Source: Vibrio navarrensis (GTDB lineage: Bacteria > Pseudomonadota > Gammaproteobacteria > Enterobacterales > Vibrionaceae). Taken from it: a DNA stretch of 64,000 bases. The notes below the pieces were generated by a model. The model was given only the letters and a program-made list of their open reading frames with translations. It was not told where the DNA came from and did no database searches. The translations under genes and the position numbers were made by a program. This document shows positions 40,107-52,022 of the stretch, one piece after another (position 1 is the first letter of the stretch; every line of letters begins with the position of its first letter). The stretch lies in the NCBI RefSeq assembly GCF_015767675.1, contig NZ_CP065217.1:2976001-3040000 (forward strand), written 5' to 3'.

Positions 40107-41537
40107 CTACAAGCCCCCTAAGCAAATGTATTTAGTTTCCAGGAACTCATCCAAACCTTGTCTCGCACCTTCTCGACCAAGGCCAGATTCCTTGATACCG
40201 CCAAAGGGCGCCACTTCCGTCGAGATGATCCCTTCATTGATGCCGACCATACCGTATTCTAGCGCCTCGCTGACTCGTACAGCACGCTTGAGGCTTTCGG
40301 TATAGAAATAGCTAGCCAGCCCGTACTCCGTATCATTTGCCATTGCGATCACTTCATCATCATCCGCAAACTCAATAATCGGCAACACCGGGCCAAAAAG
40401 CTCTTGATGAATAATGTCCATTTGATGCGTTACACAATCAAGTAATATTGGAGGCATAAAATGACCGGGTAAAGATTGAGGAGTCATCAGCAGTTGTGCC
40501 CCTTCAGCCAAAGCCTCTTCAACAAGTGCTTCCAGCCTATGTTTCGCCGCAATCGAGATCAGCGGCCCCAATGAGTTACCCTCTTCCAATCCATTCCCGG
40601 CTTTAAGCTGTTCTACTCGTGGTATGAGCTCGGCAAGAAAAGCGTCCTTAATATTGCGATGCAGATACAAACGATTAGTGCACACACAAGTTTGTCCGGT
40701 ATTGCGAAACTTCGACGCCATCAAGCCGTCAACGGCTTGGTCGAGATCCGCATCATCAAACACAATAAAAGGAGCATTGCCGCCCAGCTCCATCGACACC
40801 GCTTTTACAGTGGATGCGCTCTGCTGCATTAATATTTTTCCAACTCGAGTAGAACCGGTAAATGAGAGTTTTTTAATTCGCTTGTCCCCCGTGAGCATTT
40901 CACCGACTTCGCAGGACTGAGCACTCACTATGACTGAAAGTAAGTGTTCGGGGATACCCGCCAGATGCGCAAGATGCACAACAGCAAGGGCGGTCAGCGG
41001 TGTCAGCTCTGAAGGCTTGACCACCATGCCACATCCAGCCGCTAAAGCGGGAGCCGCTTTTCGCGTGATCATCGCTAATGGAAAATTCCATGGTGTTATT
41101 GCCGCACAAACCCCGACAGGTTGGCGAATGGTCGTAATGCGCTGATACACCTTGTTTGCCGGAATAACCTCGCCATACGCGCGTTTTGCCTCTTCAGCAA
41201 ACCACTCCACAAACGAAGCTCCGTAGGCAACTTCAGCAAGACTTTCGCTAAGAGGCTTCCCTTGCTCAAGCGTCATTAAGGTGGCCAGTGCCATCTGATG
41301 TTGGATAAGTAACTCAAACCAACGCATCAACAGCAGGGCACGTTCTTTCACACTCCTAGCAGCCCACGCTTTTTGAGCCTCGCCGCATGCTTCAATCTGC
41401 CTATCCACGCTTTTCAATGAACTCGGCTCAAGTGAGATCAACGTTTCTTGCGTTGCCGGATTGATAACATGCAGGCCATCAGAGACGGAAAGTTCTGTCA
41501 GTAACGCATCGAGTATCGGATCATTTAGTTGCAGCAT
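40107..41537 (-). CDS. NAD(P)-dependent aldehyde dehydrogenase, succinate-semialdehyde type
   Basis: 476 residues, GabD-like. Seen: TPWNFPLAMITRKAAPALAAGC near residue 148, the cofactor motif FTGSTRVGK near 226, catalytic Glu in MELGGNAP near 248 and catalytic Cys in NTGQTCVCTNRLY near 282, followed by ELFGPVLPI. The TGQTCVC form with a second Cys two residues on is typical of SSADH, which oxidises succinate semialdehyde to succinate in GABA breakdown. No gabT lies nearby, so the physiological substrate stays open. Monocistronic, between tRNA genes and insertion sequences. Confidence 0.85.
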   Translation of the reverse strand: MLQLNDPILDALLTELSVSDGLHVINPATQETLISLEPSSLKSVDRQIEACGEAQKAWAARSVKERALLLMRWFELLIQHQMALATLMTLEQGKPLSESLAEVAYGASFVEWFAEEAKRAYGEVIPANKVYQRITTIRQPVGVCAAITPWNFPLAMITRKAAPALAAGCGMVVKPSELTPLTALAVVHLAHLAGIPEHLLSVIVSAQSCEVGEMLTGDKRIKKLSFTGSTRVGKILMQQSASTVKAVSMELGGNAPFIVFDDADLDQAVDGLMASKFRNTGQTCVCTNRLYLHRNIKDAFLAELIPRVEQLKAGNGLEEGNSLGPLISIAAKHRLEALVEEALAEGAQLLMTPQSLPGHFMPPILLDCVTHQMDIIHQELFGPVLPIIEFADDDEVIAMANDTEYGLASYFYTESLKRAVRVSEALEYGMVGINEGIISTEVAPFGGIKESGLGREGARQGLDEFLETKYICLGGL

Positions 41538-41678
41538 ATTGTCTCTCCTAGCTATTCCATGCGCAGGGTAATGCGACTAGCACGCACTGTAAAGCAAACA
41601 AAGGTTGCATAGTGGATGACCTGCAAAACAAATATTGAGTTGGCTACGACAACGCTATTCAGCGAACCAAAGTTTTAC

Positions 41679-41695
41679 GAATGATAATGATATTG
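41679..41695. promoter_or_regulatory. Fur-box-like sequence
   Basis: GAATGATAATGATATTG contains two GATAAT-like hexamers in tandem, matching part of the Fur consensus. Neighbours are the divergent aldehyde dehydrogenase start (about 140 bases away) and the IS630 end (about 40 bases away). Visual match only. Confidence 0.3.
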
Positions 41696-41733
41696 TTGCA
41701 AACGCGAAGGTGTGTTGCGCATGGAATCGATTA

Positions 41734-42334
41734 TACCAATCTAAGTAAAAATATGATCTAATTGATGTCATTCAACGATAAAACTTATTCGCTATGGACA
41801 GTCTCAATAATATCGACTTTAAAAAGCTCGCAAGCCAGCAGAAATCTATTCAGATGAAAATGAGATTGCTGGCCCTCGCTCATTTCAAAGAGGGACACTC
41901 TCGCACCCAAATCGCCAAGTTTCTTATGGTGAGCCGAACCAGTGTTAATAAGTGGGTTCACACTTTTCTTGAAGAAGGATTAGAAGGGCTGAAGGAAAAG
42001 CCAAGAACGGGACGACCCCCCTTCTTAACTTCTGAGCAAAGAGAGCAGTTGAGCCAATACATAAAAGATAAAGCCAATGATACACAAGGCGGACGACTGA
42101 CTGGGGCCGACATCCACGCTTATATCGTGAAAGAATTTGGCCAGCACTACCACCCTGACTCTATCTATTACCTGCTCGACCACATGGGCTTGTCATGGAT
42201 AACTTCCCGCTCAAAACACCCCAAGCAATCTCAAGAAGTCCAAGACGATTTTAAAAAAAATTCAAAATTGAAACGATCCTGAAGATCCCAGGACATATCG
42301 CTTTAGAGCATGTGGATGTCTGGTTTCAAGATGA
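41734..42334 (+). mobile_element. IS630-family element, truncated 5' part
   Basis: Begins with the left end TACCAATCTAAGTAAAA (TA target plus inverted repeat) and runs through the first transposase frame. It stops abruptly where the next copy begins, inside the region corresponding to the DDE domain. Apart from a few bases it equals 42335-42935. The DDE half and right end are missing, so it cannot move by itself. Confidence 0.9.
41794..42282 (+). pseudogene. IS630 transposase N-terminal frame (element truncated)
   Basis: 162 codons: HTH module ALAHFKEGHSRTQIAKFLMVSRTSVNKWVHTF and linker KPRTGRPPFL, followed by a second winged helix. It differs from the complete copy by one residue (Ser instead of Phe after PPFLT). 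The same A8 run for frameshifting is present, but the downstream catalytic frame is cut away. Confidence 0.85.
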
Positions 42335-42394
42335 TACCAATATAAGTAAAAATGTGATCTAATTGAGGCCATTCAACGATAAAACTTATTCGCT

Positions 42395-42883
42395 ATGGAC
42401 AGTCTCAATAATATCGACTTTAAAAAGCTCGCAAGCCAGCAGAAATCTATTCAGATGAAAATGAGATTGCTGGCCCTCGCTCATTTCAAAGAGGGACACT
42501 CTCGCACCCAAATCGCCAAGTTTCTTATGGTGAGCCGAACCAGTGTTAATAAGTGGGTTCACACTTTTCTTGAAGAAGGATTAGAAGGGCTGAAGGAAAA
42601 GCCAAGAACGGGACGACCCCCCTTCTTAACTTTTGAGCAAAGAGAGCAGTTGAGCCAATACATAAAAGATAAAGCCAATGATACACAAGGCGGACGACTG
42701 ACTGGGGCCGACATCCACGCTTATATCGTGAAAGAATTTGGCCAGCACTACCACCCTGACTCTATCTATTACCTGCTCGACCACATGGGCTTGTCATGGA
42801 TAACTTCCCGCTCAAAACACCCCAAGCAATCTCAAGAAGTCCAAGACGATTTTAAAAAAAATTCAAAATTGAAACGATCCTGA
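42395..42883 (+). CDS. IS630 transposase frame A (DNA-binding)
   Basis: 162 residues holding the N-terminal helix-turn-helix and a C-terminal winged helix (LTGADIHAYIVKEFG, SIYYLLDHMGLSW). Near its end is GATTTTA followed by a run to eight A (42854-42861), a slippery site. A -1 shift there joins the frame to the catalytic frame, giving one full-length transposase. Confidence 0.85.
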   Translation: MDSLNNIDFKKLASQQKSIQMKMRLLALAHFKEGHSRTQIAKFLMVSRTSVNKWVHTFLEEGLEGLKEKPRTGRPPFLTFEQREQLSQYIKDKANDTQGGRLTGADIHAYIVKEFGQHYHPDSIYYLLDHMGLSWITSRSKHPKQSQEVQDDFKKNSKLKRS

Positions 42884-43431
42884 AGATCCCAGGACATATC
42901 GCTCTAGAGCATGTTGATGTCTGGTTTCAAGATGAAGCCAGATTTGGGCAACAAAACACGACAACACGGTTATGGGCAGAGAAAGGAACACGCCCCCGAG
43001 CCGTGAAGCAACAACAATTTGAATATGCGTATCTGTTTGGTTCTGTCTGTCCCGCGAGAGGAATTGGCGAAGCGATGGTCGTTCCTTGGGTTAATAAAGA
43101 GATCATGATCGAGCATTTAAAGCAAATATCGGCAATCACTGAAAAAGGGCGTCATGCCGTCATCATTATGGATGGGGCGAGTTGGCATACCAATGACATT
43201 GCAGAACCGTTTAGCAATGTCAGTATCATCAAGCTCCCGCCCTATTCACCAGAGCTAAACCCGATAGAACAAGTGTGGAGCTGGCTCAGACAACACCATC
43301 TTGCCAATCAGAGTTTTACCGATTATGAGGATATCGTGGAGAAAGTGTGCAAGGCTTGGAATCGATTCTTGGACAGTACAGATAGAGTTAGCAAGATGTG
43401 TACAAGAGAGTGGATTAATCTGACCAGTTAA
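42859..43431 (+). CDS. IS630 transposase frame B (DDE catalytic domain)
   Basis: Open frame downstream of the A8 slippery run. DDE superfamily (DDE_3) residues are visible: VWFQDEARFG with the first Asp, IIMDGASWH with the second, and PELNPIEQVWSWL with the Glu. A separate internal GTG (43003) would miss the first catalytic Asp, so expression by frameshifting from frame A is the sensible reading. Confidence 0.85.
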   Translation, partial: KFKIETILKIPGHIALEHVDVWFQDEARFGQQNTTTRLWAEKGTRPRAVKQQQFEYAYLFGSVCPARGIGEAMVVPWVNKEIMIEHLKQISAITEKGRHAVIIMDGASWHTNDIAEPFSNVSIIKLPPYSPELNPIEQVWSWLRQHHLANQSFTDYEDIVEKVCKAWNRFLDSTDRVSKMCTREWINLTS

Positions 43432-43476
43432 TTTTCCAGATTGGTATGAGTATCCTCAATAAAACCTAAAAATGAC

Positions 43477-43505
43477 AAAAGCCCCGCTGTTTCCAGCGAG
43501 GCTTC
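43477..43505 (-). terminator. Terminator of the rRNA operon
   Basis: Minus-strand hairpin AAGCCTCGCTG/CAGCGGGGCTT (one internal mismatch) followed by TTTG; lies after tRNA-Asp. Confidence 0.8.
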
Positions 43506-43513
43506 TTAATAAG

Positions 43514-43590
43514 TGGCGGAGCGGACGGGACTCGAACCCGCGACCCCCGGCGTGACAGGCCGGTATTCTAACCGACTGAACTACCGCTCC
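43514..43590 (-). tRNA. tRNA-Asp (GTC)
   Basis: 77 bases with CCA; acceptor GGAGCGG/CCGCTCC, anticodon loop CTGTCAC with GTC. It is distal to 5S in the same transcript. Confidence 0.97.
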
Positions 43591-43668
43591 GCTGTCTGGT
43601 TAGACGTTTCGTCTACTTTTTTTGTCTTCAGATTTTTCTTAAAAATCTAAAGACAACAAGTTAAAGCC

Positions 43669-43784
43669 TGGCGATGTTCTACTCTCACATGGGGAAACCC
43701 CACACTACCATCGACGCTGTTTCGTTTCACTTCTGAGTTCGGGATGGAGTCAGGTGGATCCAAAACGCTATGGTCGCCAAGCAA
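43669..43784 (-). rRNA. rrf: 5S ribosomal RNA
   Basis: Minus-strand GCTTGGCGACCATAGCG at the 5' end pairs with CGCCAGGC near the 3' end; canonical internal segments are present. Ends accurate to a few bases. Confidence 0.95.
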
Positions 43785-43891
43785 ATTCTTTCTCTCTATT
43801 TCTAGAGAATAATTCGGAAAGCTGTTTTCAGTTCTTAACACACTCAAGTTTCGTTCTTGCTTTGAGTCCACCAAAACCCTTTGGGTGTTGT

Positions 43892-46781
<2,890 letters not shown>

Positions 46782-47131
46782 ATACAACCCGAAAGGGTCT
46801 TTGTTAAACAACCAAGGTTCGCTATCTCATTATTTGAATGAGCGAGATAGCATTGATTTGCCGGACTCAATTTTGAATCGTCACTATACAGTGACATTCC
46901 CAAGAACACTTGAATGTGTTTGTTGGTGTTTGTCTTAAAGACAAACATTGAGAACTTTACAAACAAACGCTTATCGATTAAAGACAAGGTTTGTTTTGTC
47001 AGCTTTCCAAATTGTTAAAGAGCAATAACAGCTCGAAGCTTGCGCTTCAAAACCATCAATCTGTGTGAACACTCATCGCGACTTATTTGTTTCCGCTTTA
47101 AAAAAAGCAGAAGCAAACTATCCGTATCGTA
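46782..47131 (-). other. 16S-23S spacer without tRNA genes
   Basis: 350 bases containing no tRNA cloverleaf. Seen instead are a boxA copy (47013-47024) and pairing segments flanking 23S. Spacers lacking tRNAs are one of several types found among Vibrio rRNA operons. Confidence 0.85.
47013..47024 (-). promoter_or_regulatory. boxA antitermination site in the spacer
   Basis: Minus-strand TGCTCTTTAACA, exact match to the E. coli rrn boxA bound by NusB-NusE. Confidence 0.85.
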
Positions 47132-48688
<1,557 letters not shown>

Positions 48689-48876
48689 AAAAGTTTTTTG
48701 AAGCTTACGCTTCGGCTCAATGAATACTGATAAGTTTCTAGTCCCTAGAAGCTAGTTCCTAGAAAACTTGAATTGACTGTGCTCGATACCGAAGTATCAA
48801 ATTGGTCACTCAGTTCATTGATAAATCTTTTGGATTATCATCAACGAGTGCCCACACAGATTGATAGGTTTATATT

Positions 48877-48888
48877 GTTAAAGAGCTT
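48877..48888 (-). promoter_or_regulatory. boxA in the rRNA leader
   Basis: Minus-strand AGCTCTTTAACA, about 190 bases before 16S; one base from the spacer boxA. Confidence 0.8.
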
Positions 48889-48924
48889 GCTTTTTGAGAA
48901 GCTTTTCTCTCGAAGCGGAGGTGA

Positions 48925-48952
48925 ATTCTAGCGAGTTAATTTGAAGAGTCAA
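48925..48952 (-). promoter_or_regulatory. rRNA promoter P2
   Basis: Minus-strand TTGACT, 16-base spacer, TAGAAT. Confidence 0.75.
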
Positions 48953-49040
48953 ACACTTTTTCAAATTTCTTTCTTTAGAAGATTTACCCTCTTACTGTAC
49001 TGCTGAAGCCTTGTGGCGTCTGCCGTGTCAGTGGATGCGC

Positions 49041-49068
49041 ATTATAGGGAACGCTTTTTTCTTGGCAA
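49041..49068 (-). promoter_or_regulatory. rRNA promoter P1
   Basis: Minus-strand TTGCCA, 16-base spacer, TATAAT, followed by the GC-rich discriminator GCGC characteristic of growth-rate and ppGpp controlled rrn P1. An A/T-rich UP-element-like region lies upstream. Confidence 0.85.
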
Positions 49069-49188
49069 GTGAAAAATCGCGTTTTTTGATAAAAAAACGC
49101 TTAAGCGAACATTATTCACTCAAACGCCCATTTTCTCTTAATTTATATTCAGCTTGCACAGAGGATATTCACAAAACCTTGTGGATAA

Positions 49189-50442
49189 CTAGTCATCACT
49201 ATCAAAGAAGTAAGAGATCCGCGATCTAGGATTCAGGTACTCTTTCACTTTTTCAGGTAATTTGCTGGGGTGAATAGCACTGATAATCTTAATGTCTTTA
49301 TCGGCAAGATCGATGATCGGAGCCTGCGTTCGAGGCACAGTAGGATCATAGACCAGTACATTTGGGTAAAGGAGATGAGATGCGTTCACCGAAATAACTA
49401 AACCAACCATGTTATTGGAAAGCTGAACAACCGTGCCCGGAGGGAATACCCCCATGAATTTGATCAAAATGCTAAGATTCTCAACATTATAAAGATGCTT
49501 ACAGTTCTTATATAAGAAGGAAAGCGCTGTATAAGGTATCTTTTGCTCCGCCTGCACGTTATGGTGGCACAAGTTATCAAAAGCATTGGCAACGGCAATC
49601 ACTTGAGTGAGTTCATCAATGTCTGCACCTTTTAGTCCTTCAGGATAACCCGAGCCATCGTTCATCTCATGATGCTGTGCTATCACTAACTTGGCACTTT
49701 CAGGGAAGTCGCCGATGGTACTCGCCAAATCAACACCGTATTTAGTATGCAACTTGAGATAGTTAAACTCGGGCTCGGTCAGAGGTGTCTGCTTACGGAT
49801 GATCGCTGAGGGCACTTTAATTTTGCCAATATCGTGAAAAAGAGCGGCAAAAGAGAGCTCTTTCAAACGCTCAGCATCAAAGCCTTTCGCTCGGCCTATC
49901 ATCATAGCGATCACAGATACGTTAAGTGAATGAAAATAGATGTCTTCAAATTCACTCTTCCCACTCATCAAATGCAAAGTGACATTGTCATCACTCATAA
50001 GTTTTTCAACAATATCGTCAATGAGCTGTTTTGCTTCATCAACCGCATCCATCGGCCGATTACGTATCTTCGTCATGACGGAGCGCATTCTTGCCAATGA
50101 ACGCTCGAACTCTTTCTCACATTGAATCACACGGCGTCGATATGAACTGAGTTTTTCAATGCGCTTTTGCTTTTCACTCCATAATTTTTTGGTTTCGACA
50201 TCCAGTTTATCTGACTGGCTTTCATCGTGACTTGCGGTTTGATTGGCAGGAAGAGGCTGTGTATCACTCTGACTCACATTCAGATAGACGTACTTCACGC
50301 CGAGGTGGCGAATCATGTCGACCTGTTCCTGATCTTTAATTTTGAAACTATTAAACAGGAAGGGGTGTTCGTTCCACTTCAATGGCAGACGTATATGTAA
50401 TCCAGGCTGAATACGATCTACAGTAATTTTAATCGTTGACAC
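49189..50442 (-). CDS. HD-GYP domain cyclic-di-GMP phosphodiesterase
   Basis: 417 residues. N-terminal DUF3391-type domain (KITVDRIQPGLHIRLPLKW to about residue 60), a charged linker with coiled-coil character, then HD-GYP. Catalytic and metal motifs: FHDIGKIKVPSAI near residue 218 and HHEMNDGSGYPEGLKG with the GYP triad near 266. HD-GYP enzymes hydrolyse c-di-GMP to GMP, controlling motility and biofilm. It lies alone immediately upstream of the rRNA promoters, pointing toward the same side, and marks the start of the accessory part of the window. Confidence 0.92.
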   Translation of the reverse strand: MSTIKITVDRIQPGLHIRLPLKWNEHPFLFNSFKIKDQEQVDMIRHLGVKYVYLNVSQSDTQPLPANQTASHDESQSDKLDVETKKLWSEKQKRIEKLSSYRRRVIQCEKEFERSLARMRSVMTKIRNRPMDAVDEAKQLIDDIVEKLMSDDNVTLHLMSGKSEFEDIYFHSLNVSVIAMMIGRAKGFDAERLKELSFAALFHDIGKIKVPSAIIRKQTPLTEPEFNYLKLHTKYGVDLASTIGDFPESAKLVIAQHHEMNDGSGYPEGLKGADIDELTQVIAVANAFDNLCHHNVQAEQKIPYTALSFLYKNCKHLYNVENLSILIKFMGVFPPGTVVQLSNNMVGLVISVNASHLLYPNVLVYDPTVPRTQAPIIDLADKDIKIISAIHPSKLPEKVKEYLNPRSRISYFFDSDD

Positions 50443-50698
50443 TTCTCGTTCTGACCTAAAATTGCTACGTAAGTTGTGAATATTACTGGAGATTGCGAGT
50501 TAATTCATCAATAACACTTCACACTCATATTGGTAAAGCTAATAAAAAGGCGCCGACAACATCATGAGCACCACTTTCAATACTTAGAAAGTTGTCAACT
50601 CATCTCATATGTAGTAAACAGACAGGCGAGTACTACTTTCTTCTTAAGTACAAGATAGCTGACAACAGGCTAAGTTGCAGATAACTCAAGTGTGCTTT

Positions 50699-51152
50699 CT
50701 ATGAATTTCTCTTGATTTGCAATAACTGATTTAACTCCTTCATCGACGGTATTGCTGCAAACTGTGTTCCTTGTCCGCCGATCTCGTCCCACATTGCTTT
50801 GTTGGAAACATACAACTGGGCTACGACTCTCTCATCACCAGCTTCATCAAGCAATCCAGCGGGTACCCAATACTGTTTTTGGTTGTCCATCAAATACGGA
50901 ACGCTACTGCCGCATTTTTGGCAAAAATCCGAACGATAGCCAGACTCCATTCGATATGACTGGATCACATCAAGACCACTAAGCCATTTAAACTGATCTC
51001 TATCTAAAAAGTTCGCAGTATCAGATGAAGAGCCTGACAGCTTGCGACATTTAGAGCAGTGACACTGATACAAGTTGGGTAATGGCTCCTCTATTTTTAA
51101 AACTGACCGCACCACAGAGGCATTTTCCTTCTATCGCCAGGTATCCTATCAA
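50699..51152 (-). pseudogene. GFA-family (glutathione-dependent formaldehyde-activating-like) gene, frameshifted
   Basis: The readable frame (from about 51115) has the GFA second zinc motif CHCSKCRKLSGSSSD and the third CQKCGSS, but lacks the N-terminal CxCG. That motif, KCLCGAVSFK, is present immediately upstream in another frame. The two frames meet at a run of five A on the minus strand (51094-51098); with four A the protein would read continuously. The gene therefore carries a one-base insertion, or a sequencing error in a homopolymer. The original start is unclear (TTG 51152 is one candidate). Family members bind zinc; many have no known substrate. Confidence 0.65.
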
Positions 51153-51572
51153 AAAGCTTTGCGTCAGTCTTTCATGGTATAGAAAGGAGAGTAAATAGAT
51201 GCTCGACTTGTTTGCGTGGTAACGGGAATGAGGAGAGACGCTTCATACGACTTTAGGTCACACGGACAAAAGTGAGTTGTAGCACTAGCTAAACTAGCAA
51301 ATCGCGAATTATTAGAAAGAGGGCAAATACCTGCTCGTTGCACCAAATTAAAATATGACCGAGGACTAAACTGACTATTTTCAATTTAAGGCCTATACTT
51401 AACGTAGCTCCGCAAATTTGAGTTATTTCCCATTATAAAACAAGTTTCCTTTAACAGTAATTTTTGAACTTATCGTTTAACTTCTGCGACAGATCTCTTG
51501 AGTGACTATGAAATAACTCTAGTTATCAGAGCGTAACCTATGGAATAAGCCGAGGTATATATATCTGACAGA
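51153..51572. other. Intergenic region without recognisable features
   Basis: About 420 AT-rich bases. I see no supported gene, RNA or repeat. Confidence 0.4.
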
Positions 51573-51781
51573 GAAACTGGAACAGTTAAATGATTAAATG
51601 GCTTAATGAGAATAGAGGCTTTGGATTTATCACCAAATATATTGATGGAATAGATACTTTTGCTCATTTCCTTTCAGTTTGCTCTAATGGGTTTAAGACT
51701 GTATTGGCAGGACAAAAAGTCAGCTTTGAAGTTGGGCCCGTTGAGGAAGGTCCAAAAGCACCAAATGTCCCTCTCATCTAG
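51573..51781 (+). pseudogene. Cold-shock domain gene disrupted by an 8-base tandem duplication
   Basis: The frame ETGTVK at 51573-51590 is the classical CspA start but runs into TGA. The next frame gives [12 protein letters not shown] (RNP1), DTFAHF (degenerate RNP2) and [20 protein letters not shown], clearly the rest of a cold-shock protein. The break is an exact tandem duplication: TTAAATGA (51586-51593) followed by TTAAATGG (51594-51601). Removing eight bases restores [14 protein letters not shown]. No ATG precedes ETGTVK, so the true start is lost too. Translation from the internal ATG 51590 could still yield a shortened 63-residue product. Confidence 0.7.
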
Positions 51782-52022
51782 ATACGCTTGGAGGCATACT
51801 AATCAAAAGCTTTACCTTCACTTTTTAGTCCAGCTATTATTTGATTGCAAAAGTCCAGTCTAACTTCGTCCTTCGTTTGGAACTCCAAATCTACTCCCTT
51901 TAGGTTATAGATTTGCAGTTGATTAAAACGATTTGGATGGAAAACAAAAGTATACCAGAAAATATCTATATGCCAGAACGCTCATTTTATAAGGATAAGA
52001 CATCATTGAAAGGAAATAGATC

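Larger units (their letters stand above)
42335..43446 (+). mobile_element. IS630-family element, complete copy
   Basis: About 1.1 kb, bounded by TA at each end: left TACCAATATAAG and right CAGATTGGTA, which form a short imperfect inverted repeat (CCAATMT). TA target use fits IS630/Tc1. It carries a two-frame transposase. It abuts the truncated copy directly and lies just beyond the rRNA operon terminator. Confidence 0.9.
48689..49188 (-). other. rRNA operon leader and promoter region
   Basis: About 500 AT-rich bases between 16S and the HD-GYP gene. It holds leader sequence, boxA and two promoters (see entries). No protein gene is seen. Confidence 0.8.

Noticed and set aside
46782..47131. Possible Ile/Ala tRNA genes in the 16S-23S spacer
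   Set aside because: No cloverleaf, no T-loop GTTCGA sequence and no CCA end are present.
51164..51346. A 60-codon minus-strand frame upstream of the GFA pseudogene
   Set aside because: No ribosome binding site, no recognisable motif, and it lies in a decaying intergenic region.
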